Assembly (NCBI RefSeq): GCF_004784465.1
Contig: NZ_SRRU01000001.1
Coordinates: 806,001-870,000, forward strand
DNA length: 64,000 bases
Direction of reading: 5' to 3'
Source of the DNA: Streptomyces griseoluteus
GTDB taxonomy: Bacteria > Actinomycetota > Actinomycetes > Streptomycetales > Streptomycetaceae
In this document: piece by piece, positions 27,083 through 36,332 of the stretch
How the letters are laid out: every line of letters starts with the position of its first letter
How positions within the stretch are numbered: the stretch's first letter is position 1
Program-made: the position numbers and the translations under genes
The notes under the pieces: generated by a model
Databases searched by the model: none
What the model was told of the DNA's origin: nothing
What the model saw: only the letters and a program-made list of their open reading frames with translations

Positions 27083-29701
27083 GTGAAGGCGATCCGTCGG
27101 TTCACCGTCCGTCCAGTTCTCCCCGAACCCCTCCGGCCGCTCAGCGACCTGGCGCGCAACCTGCGCTGGTCCTGGCATGCGGAGACGCGCGACCTGTTCC
27201 AGTCCGTCGACCCCGAGCACTGGGCCGCCGCCGAGGGCGACCCGGTACGGCTGCTGGGCCGGGTGAGCCCCGCGCGGCTCGCCGAGCTGGCGGAGGACCG
27301 GCGCTTCCTGCGCCGGCTGACCGCGGTCGCCGACGACCTGGACGACTACGTGACCGGCGACCGCTGGTACCAGCAGCAGGGTGACGGGCTGCCCGCCGCG
27401 GTCGCGTACTTCTCGCCCGAGTTCGGCATCACCGCGGCGCTGCCCCAGTACTCCGGTGGCCTCGGCATCCTGGCCGGCGACCACCTCAAGGCCGCCAGCG
27501 ACCTGGGCGCTCCGCTGATCGGCGTCGGACTGCTCTACCGGCACGGCTACTTCCGCCAGACCCTCTCCCGCGACGGCTGGCAGCAGGAGCACTACCCCGT
27601 CCTCGACCCCAACGAGCTGCCCCTCGTCCAGCTCAAGGAGGACGACGGCACCCCCGCCCACGTCTCCCTCGCGCTGCCCGGCGGCCGGGCCCTGCACGCC
27701 CGGATCTGGGTCGCGCAGGTCGGCAGGGTGCCGCTGCTGCTGCTCGACTCCGACGTGGAGGAGAACGACCCCGCCGAACGCGGCGTCACCGACCGGCTCT
27801 ACGGCGGTGGCAGCGAGCACCGGCTGCTGCAGGAGATGCTGCTCGGCATAGGAGGTGTCCGCGCGGTGCGCACCTACTGCCGGCTCACCGGGCACGCCGA
27901 GCCGGAGGTGTTCCACACCAACGAGGGGCACGCCGGGTTCCTCGGCCTGGAGCGCATCGCCGAACTGGGCAGGCTGGGGCTGGACTTCGACGCGGCGCTG
28001 GAGACCGTACGGGCCGGGACGGTCTTCACCACGCACACCCCCGTGCCCGCCGGCATCGACCGCTTCGACCGGGACCTGGTCGCCCGGCACTTCGGGCCCG
28101 ACGCCGAGCTGACCGGGCTCGACCCGCGCCGGGTGCTGGCGCTGGGCACCGAGACCTACCCGGGCGGGGAGGCGGGTCTGTTCAACATGGCTGTGATGGG
28201 GCTGCGCCTCGCCCAGCGGGCCAACGGCGTGTCCCTGCTGCACGGGCGGGTCAGCCGGGAGATGTTCGCGGGGCTCTGGCCGGGGTTCGACGCCGACGAG
28301 GTGCCGATCACCTCGGTCACCAACGGGGTGCACGCCCCGACCTGGGTCGCCCCCGAGGTACTGCGGCTCGGCTCGCGCCAGCTCGGCGTGCAGCGGGCCG
28401 AGGACGCGCTCACCGTCGGCGGGTCCGAGCGCTGGGACGCGGTCGCGGAGATCCCGGACCAGGAGATCTGGGAGCTGCGCCGCACCCTGCGCGAACAGCT
28501 CGTGCTGGAGGTACGGTCCCGGCTGCGCGCCTCCTGGCGGCAGCGCGGGGCGGCCGACGCCGAGCTGGGCTGGATCGACGGGGTGCTCGACCCCGACGTG
28601 CTCACCATCGGCTTCGCCCGGCGCGTGCCGTCGTACAAGCGGCTCACGCTGATGCTCCGGGACAAGGAGCGGCTGACCGAGCTGCTGCTGCATCCGCAAC
28701 GGCCGGTGCAGATCGTGGTGGCGGGCAAGGCGCACCCGGCGGACGACGGCGGCAAGAAGCTCGTCCAGGAGCTGGTGCGGTTCGCGGACGACCCGCGGGT
28801 ACGGCACCGGATCGTGTTCCTGCCCGACTACGGCATGGGGATGGCGCAGAGGCTCTATCCCGGCTGCGACATCTGGCTGAACAACCCCCTGCGCCCGCTG
28901 GAGGCGTGCGGCACCTCCGGGATGAAGGCCGCGCTGAACGGCTGTCTCAACCTGTCGGTGCTGGACGGCTGGTGGGACGAATGGTTCCAGCCCGACTTCG
29001 GCTGGGCCATCCCCACGGCGGACGGCGCGGCCACCGACCACGAGCGCCGGGACGACATCGAGGCCGCCGCGCTGTACGAACTCCTGGAGGGCCGGGTCAC
29101 CGCCCGCTTCTACGAGCGCGGCCGGGCCTCGCTGCCCGACCGGTGGATCGAGATGGTCCGCCAGACCCTCACCCTGCTGGGCCCGAAGGTGCTGGCCGGC
29201 CGCATGGTCCGCGAGTACGTCGAGCGCCTCTACGCCCCGGCCGCCCAGGCCCACCGCGCGCTCGCCCCGGACACCGCGCGCGAACTGGCCGAGTGGAAGG
29301 CGAGGGTGCGTGCCGCGTGGCCCGGTGTGAGCGTGGATCACGTGGAGACCACCGCGCCCACCGCCACGGCGGAGCTGGGCTCCAGTGTCGGGCTGCGGGT
29401 GCGGGTGGGGCTCGGTGAGCTGACCCCGGACGACGTGGAGGTGCAGGTGGTCTCCGGCCGGGTCGACTCCGGCGACCGCATCACCGACGCGGGCACGAAC
29501 CCGCTGAAGCCGGTCGGCAACCCCGACCTGGAGGGCCGCTGGCTCTACGAGGGCCCCCTCTTCCTCGACCGCACCGGCCCCTTCGGCTACACCGTCCGCA
29601 TCCTCCCCGCCCACCGCCTCCTCGCCTCCACGGCGGAGACGGGCCTGGTCACCGCGCCTTCGGAGGAGGCGGTGGAGTCGGCGGGGGTGCTGCTGCGCTG
29701 A
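27083..29701 (+). CDS. glgP: Alpha-glucan (glycogen/maltodextrin) phosphorylase
   Basis: Releases glucose 1-phosphate from alpha-1,4-glucan with pyridoxal phosphate as cofactor. The 872-aa GT35 enzyme has the actinobacterial N-terminal domain (LARNLRWSWHAETRDLF), the glucan site AYFSPEFGI, and the PLP motif EACGTSGMKAALNG with the Schiff-base Lys at residue 615. The C-terminus (~from 745) carries an extra beta-rich domain seen in this subfamily. The GTG start follows GAGG. It is divergent from the glgE operon, so synthesis (GlgE, GlgB) and phosphorolysis sit at one locus. Confidence 0.95.
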   Translation: MKAIRRFTVRPVLPEPLRPLSDLARNLRWSWHAETRDLFQSVDPEHWAAAEGDPVRLLGRVSPARLAELAEDRRFLRRLTAVADDLDDYVTGDRWYQQQGDGLPAAVAYFSPEFGITAALPQYSGGLGILAGDHLKAASDLGAPLIGVGLLYRHGYFRQTLSRDGWQQEHYPVLDPNELPLVQLKEDDGTPAHVSLALPGGRALHARIWVAQVGRVPLLLLDSDVEENDPAERGVTDRLYGGGSEHRLLQEMLLGIGGVRAVRTYCRLTGHAEPEVFHTNEGHAGFLGLERIAELGRLGLDFDAALETVRAGTVFTTHTPVPAGIDRFDRDLVARHFGPDAELTGLDPRRVLALGTETYPGGEAGLFNMAVMGLRLAQRANGVSLLHGRVSREMFAGLWPGFDADEVPITSVTNGVHAPTWVAPEVLRLGSRQLGVQRAEDALTVGGSERWDAVAEIPDQEIWELRRTLREQLVLEVRSRLRASWRQRGAADAELGWIDGVLDPDVLTIGFARRVPSYKRLTLMLRDKERLTELLLHPQRPVQIVVAGKAHPADDGGKKLVQELVRFADDPRVRHRIVFLPDYGMGMAQRLYPGCDIWLNNPLRPLEACGTSGMKAALNGCLNLSVLDGWWDEWFQPDFGWAIPTADGAATDHERRDDIEAAALYELLEGRVTARFYERGRASLPDRWIEMVRQTLTLLGPKVLAGRMVREYVERLYAPAAQAHRALAPDTARELAEWKARVRAAWPGVSVDHVETTAPTATAELGSSVGLRVRVGLGELTPDDVEVQVVSGRVDSGDRITDAGTNPLKPVGNPDLEGRWLYEGPLFLDRTGPFGYTVRILPAHRLLASTAETGLVTAPSEEAVESAGVLLR

Positions 29702-29761
29702 GGGTCCGCTGCCGGAGGGCGTGCCGTCCCGCTCGCCCCCCGGCCGGCTCGCCGTGACGCC

Positions 29762-30283
29762 CTAGCTCTCGTCCTCGTCCGCGCACAGGCGCTTCAGGGT
29801 GGCACCGCATCTGCGGGCGTAGGCGTGCTGGAGGGCGCGGGCGACGGGGCCGGCGGTGCGGGTGTACCACTTGGCGGGGCGGCTGTAGGCGGCGACCGTG
29901 AGCCAGACCGTGCCGTCACCGGTGCGCTCGACGACGAAGGCTTCCTCGCCGTCCTCGGGGTGGCCGGGCAGGGTGCCGTAGGCCCAGCCCGCGCGGCGGG
30001 GCTCGTCGGCGGCCCAGACGACCCGGCAGGGGGCCTTGATCACACCCGCGAGGCTGACCGTGACCTCGGTGCCGGGGGTCGCGCGCTCGGCGGTGGTCTC
30101 CATGCCGACGCCCATCGCCCGGTGCATCTCCCAGGTCAGGACCGCCTCCGTGGCCCGGCGGAAGACGTCCGGACCCTCGCCGATCCGGGTGCGGGAGAAG
30201 AGGTGGTGGAAGCCGGGCGGGCAGACGGCGAGATCGTCGCGGGTAGCGCCGACCGGCTCGTAGGTGAAGGGCGCCGAGGACAT
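29762..30283 (-). CDS. DUF1990-family protein
   Basis: A cytosolic protein of about 173 aa with the DUF1990 pattern: TYEPVGAT near the start, GFHHLFSRTRIGEG, VLTWEMHRAMG and the end GYGTLPGHPEDGEE...FVVER followed by SRPAKW and a C-terminal helix. The family is of unknown biochemical function; some members are annotated as cell-wall or lipid-binding-like folds without proof. The ATG at 30283 is only 7 bases downstream of a TAGTCT hexamer, consistent with a leaderless message; the GTG two codons earlier is the alternative. It is convergent with glgP and stands alone. Confidence 0.85.
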   Translation of the reverse strand: MSSAPFTYEPVGATRDDLAVCPPGFHHLFSRTRIGEGPDVFRRATEAVLTWEMHRAMGVGMETTAERATPGTEVTVSLAGVIKAPCRVVWAADEPRRAGWAYGTLPGHPEDGEEAFVVERTGDGTVWLTVAAYSRPAKWYTRTAGPVARALQHAYARRCGATLKRLCADEDES

Positions 30284-30296
30284 GGGCACCAGACTA

Positions 30297-30334
30297 GGGC
30301 GCCCCCCGGAAGATCACCTTCCCAGGGGGCGCCC
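30297..30334 (-). terminator. Terminator downstream of the first M4 protease gene
   Basis: GGGCGCCCCC (30297-30306) and its exact complement (30325-30334) enclose an inner GGAAG/CTTCC stem with a 5-nt loop. It lies 20 bp after the protease stop on the minus strand and directly upstream of the DUF1990 gene. Confidence 0.82.
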
Positions 30335-30353
30335 AGTCTCGACTACTGGACCA

Positions 30354-31988
30354 CTAGCTGACGTTGACCGCCGACCAGGCCGCCGCCACCGCGTTGTACT
30401 CGGCGCTGCCGGAGCCGTAGAGCGCGGAGGCCGCGTTCAGCGTCGCCGTGCGGGCCGCCTTGTAGTTGGTGGTGGAGGTCATGTACGTGGTCAGCGCCTT
30501 GTACCAGATCTGGAGCGCCTTGGCGCGCCCGATGCCGGTGACCGTGGAGCCGTTGTAGGTCGGGGAGTTGTACGAGACCCCGTTGACCGTCTTCGCGCCG
30601 CTGCCCTCGGACAGCAGGTAGAAGAAGTGGTTGGCGACGCCGGACGAGTAGTGCACGTCCTTGCTGCCGACCGAGGAGGACCAGTAGTCCGCCGAGCCGC
30701 CGTCCTTGCTGGGCTTGTCCATGTAGCGCAGCGGGGTGCCGTCGCCGTTGATGTTGATCTTCTCGCCGATGAGGTAGTCACCGGGGTCCGAGGCGTTGTT
30801 GGCGTAGAACTCCACACCAGTGCCGAAGATGTCGGACGTGGCCTCGTTCAGGCCGCCGGACTCGCCCGAGTAGTTCAGGCCCGCGGTGTTGGAGGTGACG
30901 CCGTGGCTCATCTCGTGGCCCGCGACGTCCAGCGAGGTCAGCGGGTCGACGTTGCCGGAGCCGTCGCCGTACGTCATGCAGAAGCAGCTGTCGTCCCAGA
31001 ACGCGTTCACGTAGGCGTTGCCGTAGTGGACGCGGGAGTAGGCGCCGACGCCGTTGTTCTTGATGCCGTTGCGGCCGAAGGTGTTCTTGTAGAAGTCCCA
31101 GGTCTCCGCCGCGCCGTAGGCGGCGTCAGCGGCCGCGGTCTGGTCGGAGGAGGAGCTGGAGGCGGTGCCGGTGCCGAAGACGTTGGTGGTGCTGGACACC
31201 AGAGTGCCCGTGCCGGACGTCTTGCGGGCCAGGTTGTAGGTCTTGTGGTTGCCCCGGGCGCTGTCGGTGAGCTGGTACGTCGAGCCCGACTGCACGGAGT
31301 TGAGGGTGACCGTGCCGGAGTACAGCGTCTTGCCGGTCGCGTTCTCGACGCCCTGGTACTCGAAGAGCTTCTTGCCGGTGGCGGCGTCGGTGATCACGTG
31401 GAGCTGGTTCGGGGTGCCGTCGTCCTGGAGACCGCCGACGACCGTCTCGTAGGCGAGGACGGGCTTGCCGGAGCCGGCCCAGATGACCTTGCGGGCGCCG
31501 TCCGACTCGGTCTTGGCGGAGCCGAGCGTCCTCGCGGCGCCGACGGCCTGCTTCTCCGCCTTGGCCGGAGTGATCTGCGGCTTCAGCGAGGCCACCTTGA
31601 TGGCCGACTTGGTGGCCTTGGTGACGCCCTCGGCCTTGCCGGACTTGGCGGTGTGCACCACGAGGTCGCCGCCGAGGACCGGAAGGCCCGCGTAGGTGCG
31701 CTCGTAGCGGGTGTGGACGGTGCCGTCGACGTCCTTGACGACGTCTCTGACCACCAGCTTCTCCTTGGCGCCGAGACCTATGCGCTGGGCGGTCTCGGGG
31801 GCGGCGGACTGCGCCTGCTGGATCAGCGTGGTGCGGGCCGAGGCCGACAGCAGCGTCGGGGCGGCGGCCAGGGTCTTGTTCTCGGCGCTCGCGCTGGAGG
31901 CCAGACCCGTGGAGAGGAGGGCACCGGCGGCGACGGCGGTGGCGATGACGAGCGAGGTGCGCTTGTGACGCGCGTAGAGGGGGCTCAC
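30354..31988 (-). CDS. Secreted neutral zinc metalloprotease, M4 (thermolysin) family
   Basis: A secreted endopeptidase of 544 aa made as a preproprotein. The signal peptide is residues ~1-34 (KRTSLVIATAVAAGALLSTGLASSASA). An FTP/PepSY-type propeptide spans ~45-215 and the mature M4 catalytic domain the rest, with zinc ligands His358 and His362 in HEMSH (Glu359 catalytic) and the third ligand Glu in GGLNEATSDIFG; the later DVHYSSGVANHFFYLL holds the transition-state His. The GTG at 31988 is used because AAGGAG lies 5 bases upstream and the signal peptide starts there; the 68 upstream open codons are not signal-like. It lies downstream of a close paralogue. Confidence 0.94.
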   Translation of the reverse strand: MSPLYARHKRTSLVIATAVAAGALLSTGLASSASAENKTLAAAPTLLSASARTTLIQQAQSAAPETAQRIGLGAKEKLVVRDVVKDVDGTVHTRYERTYAGLPVLGGDLVVHTAKSGKAEGVTKATKSAIKVASLKPQITPAKAEKQAVGAARTLGSAKTESDGARKVIWAGSGKPVLAYETVVGGLQDDGTPNQLHVITDAATGKKLFEYQGVENATGKTLYSGTVTLNSVQSGSTYQLTDSARGNHKTYNLARKTSGTGTLVSSTTNVFGTGTASSSSSDQTAAADAAYGAAETWDFYKNTFGRNGIKNNGVGAYSRVHYGNAYVNAFWDDSCFCMTYGDGSGNVDPLTSLDVAGHEMSHGVTSNTAGLNYSGESGGLNEATSDIFGTGVEFYANNASDPGDYLIGEKININGDGTPLRYMDKPSKDGGSADYWSSSVGSKDVHYSSGVANHFFYLLSEGSGAKTVNGVSYNSPTYNGSTVTGIGRAKALQIWYKALTTYMTSTTNYKAARTATLNAASALYGSGSAEYNAVAAAWSAVNVS

Positions 31989-32161
31989 AGTAGCTCCTTG
32001 ACGTGGGGGCGTCGGCCAGAGTGGGGTCACTGGCCGGGTGGTGCGTACTGAAGTCGCTGTGCTGCGGCGGGTGGGGAGAGCGTGGCACCAGGGACGCGTA
32101 CATGTCATGACCCTGTGGTGATGTTGGCCGAAACTTTGCGTCTTGATGTTGTTGCGGGCGT

Positions 32162-32214
32162 GTGAACGGGGGCCGCCCGGAGGGCTGTTCACCCTCCGGA
32201 CGGCACCCGTTCAC
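32162..32214 (-). terminator. Long hairpin terminator downstream of the second M4 protease gene
   Basis: Two 23-base arms (32162-32184 and 32192-32214) pair with only two mismatches around a 7-nt loop, 28 bp beyond the stop of the upstream protease gene. It separates the tandem protease genes into two transcription units. Confidence 0.82.
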
Positions 32215-32242
32215 CGGCCGCGAGGGGCGGCGGAAGGGTGGT

Positions 32243-34285
32243 CTACGGGAAGGTGACCTTCCAGGAGTTGAGCGTGCCCCTGTCCTGAGCCGCCTGGTCC
32301 TGAACCTTCAATTTCCAAGTGCCGTTTGCGGGTTCGGCCGACGCGTTGACGGTGTAGGTCTCGTCCACGTCGTCCCCGGAGTCCGAGGAACTGAAGTTCT
32401 TCAGCCGGTACGAGGTGCCCGACGGGCCGACCAGATCGATCACCAGATCGCCGCGCCAGGTGTGGGTGATGTTGACGGCCACGCGCAAGTTGCTTGGCGC
32501 GTTTCCGCTCCTGCCGGAGACCGTGATGTCCGAGGTGACGGCGGGACCGTTGTCCGGGATCGCCACCGGAGTGGTGGATTCGTACGAGGTGCCCGTGTCG
32601 CCGCCGGGCCGGGTGCCGACCCCCACGCCCGCCCAGGCGTTCTGCACGGCCGTGTACTCGGCGCTGGTGGTGCCGTACAGCTCACCGGCGGCTGCCAGGG
32701 TGCCGGTGCGGGCGCCCGAGTAGTTGGTGGTGGAGGTCCACTTGGTGGTGAGCGCCCGGTACCAGATCTGGAGGGCCTTGGCCCGGCCGATGCCGGTGAC
32801 CGGGAGGCCGTCGGCGGTGGGGGAGTCGTAGGAGACCCCGTCGATCACCTTGGCGCCGCTGCCCTCGCTCAGCAGATAGAAGAAGTGGTTCGCCGGGCCG
32901 GAGGAGTAGTGCACGTCGACACCGCCGATACCGGAGTACCAGCTGTCCTTGGACGCGCCGTCCTTGCTCGGCTTGTCCAGGTAACGCAGTGGAGTGCCGT
33001 CGCCGTTGATGTCGATCTTCTCGCCGATGAGGTAGTCGCCGGGGTCCGAGGCGTTGTTCGCGTAGAACTCCACGCCCGTGCCGAAGATGTCGGAGGTCGC
33101 CTCGTTGAGCCCGCCCGACTCGCCGGAGTAGTTGAGCCCGGCCGTGTTGGAGGTGACGCCGTGGCTCATCTCGTGACCGGCGACGTCCAGGGCGGTCAGC
33201 GGGTCCGCGTTGCCCGAGCCGTCGCCGTAGGTCATGCAGAAGCAGGAGTCGCTCCAGAAGGCGTTCACATACGAATTGCCGTAGTGCACCCGCGAGTAGG
33301 CGCCGACGCCGTTGTTCTTGATGCCGCTGCGGCCGAACGTGTCCTTGTAGAAGTCCCAGGTGACCGCCGCCCCGTAGTGCGCGTCCGCGCCCGCCGTCGC
33401 CGGGTCCGAGACGGTGCCGTTGCCCCAGGTGTCGGCGCCTTGCGAGAACAGGGTGCCGGTGCCGGAGGTGCCCCGGTTGAGGTTGTACGTCTTGTGGCCG
33501 CCCCGGTCCCCGTCGGTCAGGGTGTACGTGGAGCCGGACTGGGTGGTGGTGAGCGGGACCCGGCCGCTGTACTGGGTGTTGCCGACGCCGGTGCGGACGC
33601 CCTGGTACTCGTAGAGCTTCTCGCCGGTGGTGGCGTCGGTGATGACGTGCAGCTCGCTGGGGGTGCCGTCGTCCTGGAGGCCGCCGACCACCGTCTCGTG
33701 GGCGAGGACCGGCCTGCCGGTGGCGGCCCAGATCACCGTGCGCACGCTGTCGGCGGCGGACTTGGTGCCGCCGAGCTTCTTCGCCCGTGCCACCGCCTGC
33801 CGCTCCGCCGTGGCCTTCGGCACGGCCGGGGTGAGGCCGGCGACCTTCAGCGTGGCGCCGGACGCCTTCACCACGCGCTTGGTCGCGCCCGAGGGCGCGG
33901 TGTCCACGATCAGGTCGCCGCCGAGCACGGGCAGGCCCGCGTAGGTGCGCTCGTAGCGGGTGTGCAGGGTGCCGTCGCCGTCCTTGACGACATCACGGGC
34001 GACGAGCTTCTCCTGAGTGCCCAGCCCGATCGAACGGGCGGTGTCCGCCCGGCCGGCGTCGGCGTCCCGGATCAGCCCGGCGCGCTGGGCGGCGGTGAGG
34101 CGTACCGAGCTGTGGGCGGGGTTCGCCTTGCCCGGCCGGGGCTCGGCCGGAGCCGCGGTCGCCGCGCCGGACTGGACGGCGGCGGCGATGAGCGCGGCGA
34201 CACCGGCCAGGGCGACGGTGGCGGTGCGGCGGCGCGGGGAGCGGCGTCTGCGGGCGGGGTTGGTGCGGGGGCTGCTGCTCAACAC
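32243..34285 (-). CDS. Secreted M4 metalloprotease with C-terminal P/homoB domain
   Basis: A 680-aa paralogue of the neighbouring protease. It has an Arg-rich n-region and hydrophobic signal (~20-45, VALAGVAALIAAAVQSGAATAA), a propeptide, an M4 catalytic domain with HEMSH (His371, Glu372, His375) and GGLNEATSDIF, a Gly/Thr linker near residue 555, and a C-terminal proprotein-convertase P domain over the last ~110 residues (AIPDNGPAVTSDITVSG to GTLNSWKVTF). P domains fold as jelly rolls and often help folding or substrate binding of secreted proteases. The catalytic domains of the two proteases are nearly identical over long stretches, so this is a tandem duplication in which only one copy has the P domain. 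Confidence 0.94.
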   Translation of the reverse strand: MLSSSPRTNPARRRRSPRRRTATVALAGVAALIAAAVQSGAATAAPAEPRPGKANPAHSSVRLTAAQRAGLIRDADAGRADTARSIGLGTQEKLVARDVVKDGDGTLHTRYERTYAGLPVLGGDLIVDTAPSGATKRVVKASGATLKVAGLTPAVPKATAERQAVARAKKLGGTKSAADSVRTVIWAATGRPVLAHETVVGGLQDDGTPSELHVITDATTGEKLYEYQGVRTGVGNTQYSGRVPLTTTQSGSTYTLTDGDRGGHKTYNLNRGTSGTGTLFSQGADTWGNGTVSDPATAGADAHYGAAVTWDFYKDTFGRSGIKNNGVGAYSRVHYGNSYVNAFWSDSCFCMTYGDGSGNADPLTALDVAGHEMSHGVTSNTAGLNYSGESGGLNEATSDIFGTGVEFYANNASDPGDYLIGEKIDINGDGTPLRYLDKPSKDGASKDSWYSGIGGVDVHYSSGPANHFFYLLSEGSGAKVIDGVSYDSPTADGLPVTGIGRAKALQIWYRALTTKWTSTTNYSGARTGTLAAAGELYGTTSAEYTAVQNAWAGVGVGTRPGGDTGTSYESTTPVAIPDNGPAVTSDITVSGRSGNAPSNLRVAVNITHTWRGDLVIDLVGPSGTSYRLKNFSSSDSGDDVDETYTVNASAEPANGTWKLKVQDQAAQDRGTLNSWKVTFP

Positions 34286-34571
34286 TGACTCCTTCTGCGT
34301 GGCCGCCGGTCGCGCGGCCGAGGGAGACCGGACGGTGGGATGGGGCGTCCGGGGCAGAACAGGGCGGTGCGTGCTGCGCGTGCGGGCGCGGGGTGGCGCG
34401 GGACGCGTGAGCGCTGTGCGGTCGCTGTGAGTCGGTCGTGGGAAGAGTGACAGGGGAGCGGGGGGCCTGTCAGGAGCGCATCGGGAAGTTGGCCGGAAGG
34501 TGCGCCTTCCGTACCAACTCGCCTTTATTGCAGCCGTGTTGAGCAGTGTTGAACAGGTGTGTCGAGGGTCC

Positions 34572-36332
34572 TCAGACCGTCCCGCCGTCCCCGTGCCAGG
34601 TGCGCCACAGCGCCGCGTACGCGCCGTCCGCCGCCACCAGTTCGTCGTGCGTGCCCAGTTCGGTGACGAGGCCGTCCTCCATCACCGCGACCCGGTCCGC
34701 GTCGTGCGCGGTGTGCAGCCGGTGCGCGATGGCGATCACCGTGCGGCCCGCGAGCACCGCCGCCAGACCCCGCTCGGTGTGCCGGGCGGTGGCCGGGTCG
34801 AGCAGGGCGGTCGCCTCGTCCAGGATCAGGGTGTGCGGGTCGGCCAGCACCACGCGGGCCAGCGCGAGCTGCTGCGCCTGGGAACCGTCGGTCACCCGGC
34901 CGCCCTGGCCGAGCCCGGTGTCCAGCCCCTCGGGCAGCTCCCGCACCCAGCCGTCGGCGCCCACGGCCACCAGCGCCCGCCACAGCTCCTCGTCCGTGGC
35001 GCCGGGTTCGGCGATCAGCAGGTTGTCCCGCACCGAGCCGAGGAACACATGGTGCTCCTGGGTCACCAGCACCACCTGGCGGCGCAGCCGCGCGGGCTCC
35101 AGCTCCGCCACCGGGACCCCGCCCACCGTGACCGAGCCGGAGGCGGGTGCGTCGATGCCGGCCAGCAGCCTGCTCAGCGTGGTCTTGCCCGCACCGGACG
35201 CGCCCACCACCGCCAGCCGCTCACCGGGCCGGACCGTCAGGTCCACCCCGCGCAGCACCTCACCGCCCCGCTCGTACGCGTACCGCACCCCGCGCACCTC
35301 GATCCGGTCGTCCGCCGGATTCCGCGCGGGGTCCACCGGGGCGCGCGGTGCCTCGGCGATGCCCTCCACGCGGGCGAAGGAGGCTCCACTGGACTGGAGT
35401 TGCTCCAGCCGCATCAGCACCATGTCCAGCGGATCGGTGAACTGCCGCATGTACAGCGCCCCGGCCACCACCGCCCCGAGCCCGATCAGCCCGCGCCCGT
35501 GCAGCCAGCCCCCGACCAGCAGCACCCCGGCCACCGGGATCGTGTACGAGATCTCGACCGACGGGAAGAACACCGTCCGCAGGCCCAGTGTGCGGTAGCG
35601 GCTGCGCCGGGAGACCTCCAGCGCCTCCCGGCTCGCCGCCGTACGCGCCTTCCGCAGCCGGAACGCCTCCACCGTGCGGGCGCCCGCCGCCGTGGCCGCC
35701 ACGATCTCCGCGACCGCCGAGGTCGCCGCGCCCTCGGCCAGATAGGCGTCACGCGCCCGCCGGAGGTACCAGCGCACCGCCAGCCACACCGGGGTCAGCC
35801 CGAGCAGCCCGAACAGGCCCAGCCACGGGCTGAGCGCGAACACGGCGCCGAGGACGAACAGCGCCTGCACCGCGTACACCAGGAGCTCCGGGCCGATGTC
35901 CCGCAGCGTGGTGCCGACCGTCGCCACGTCCGCCGTGCCGCGCGCCGTCAGGTCGCCGGTGCCGGCCCGCTCGACCACCGACGCGGGCAGCCCCAGCAGC
36001 CGTTCGACGAACGTCTCGCGCACCCGCGCCAGCGTCCGCTCCCCGAACCGGTGCGCCACGTACCGCGCCCAGCGGGCCAGCACCAGCTGGGCCAGCGCGC
36101 ACAGCAGAATCCACAGCGCGAGCCGGTCCACCGCGGCGGCCCCGCGCCCGGCCCGGACCTCGTCCACGATCCGGCCGACCAGCCAGGGGCCCACGATGCC
36201 CGCACCGGCCGCCAGGGCGTTCAGGGCCAGGGCGGCCGCGAAGGCCCGCCCGTCGGCGCGCACCAGCCGGGCGGCGGCCCGCCGTACCGTGCGCCGGTCC
36301 GCGACCGGCAGCGCTCCCGTGTCCGTCGTCAC
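34572..36332 (-). CDS. ABC exporter half-transporter with degenerate signature motif
   Basis: A 586-aa fused membrane plus ATPase protein (six TM helices ~25-310, NBD ~340-586). Walker A GASGAGKTT at 377-385, Q-loop LVTQEHHVF, Walker B ILDEA at 503-507 and H-loop His537 are intact, but the ABC signature reads TDGSQAQQ (481-488) in place of LSGGQRQR. It overlaps the next gene upstream by GTGA and evidently pairs with that protein: the intact ATP site needs this protein's Walker motifs plus the partner's normal LSGGQ. The GTG at 36332 follows from the overlap. Substrate unknown; type IV exporters carry lipids, peptides or drugs. Confidence 0.9.
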   Translation of the reverse strand: MTTDTGALPVADRRTVRRAAARLVRADGRAFAAALALNALAAGAGIVGPWLVGRIVDEVRAGRGAAAVDRLALWILLCALAQLVLARWARYVAHRFGERTLARVRETFVERLLGLPASVVERAGTGDLTARGTADVATVGTTLRDIGPELLVYAVQALFVLGAVFALSPWLGLFGLLGLTPVWLAVRWYLRRARDAYLAEGAATSAVAEIVAATAAGARTVEAFRLRKARTAASREALEVSRRSRYRTLGLRTVFFPSVEISYTIPVAGVLLVGGWLHGRGLIGLGAVVAGALYMRQFTDPLDMVLMRLEQLQSSGASFARVEGIAEAPRAPVDPARNPADDRIEVRGVRYAYERGGEVLRGVDLTVRPGERLAVVGASGAGKTTLSRLLAGIDAPASGSVTVGGVPVAELEPARLRRQVVLVTQEHHVFLGSVRDNLLIAEPGATDEELWRALVAVGADGWVRELPEGLDTGLGQGGRVTDGSQAQQLALARVVLADPHTLILDEATALLDPATARHTERGLAAVLAGRTVIAIAHRLHTAHDADRVAVMEDGLVTELGTHDELVAADGAYAALWRTWHGDGGTV

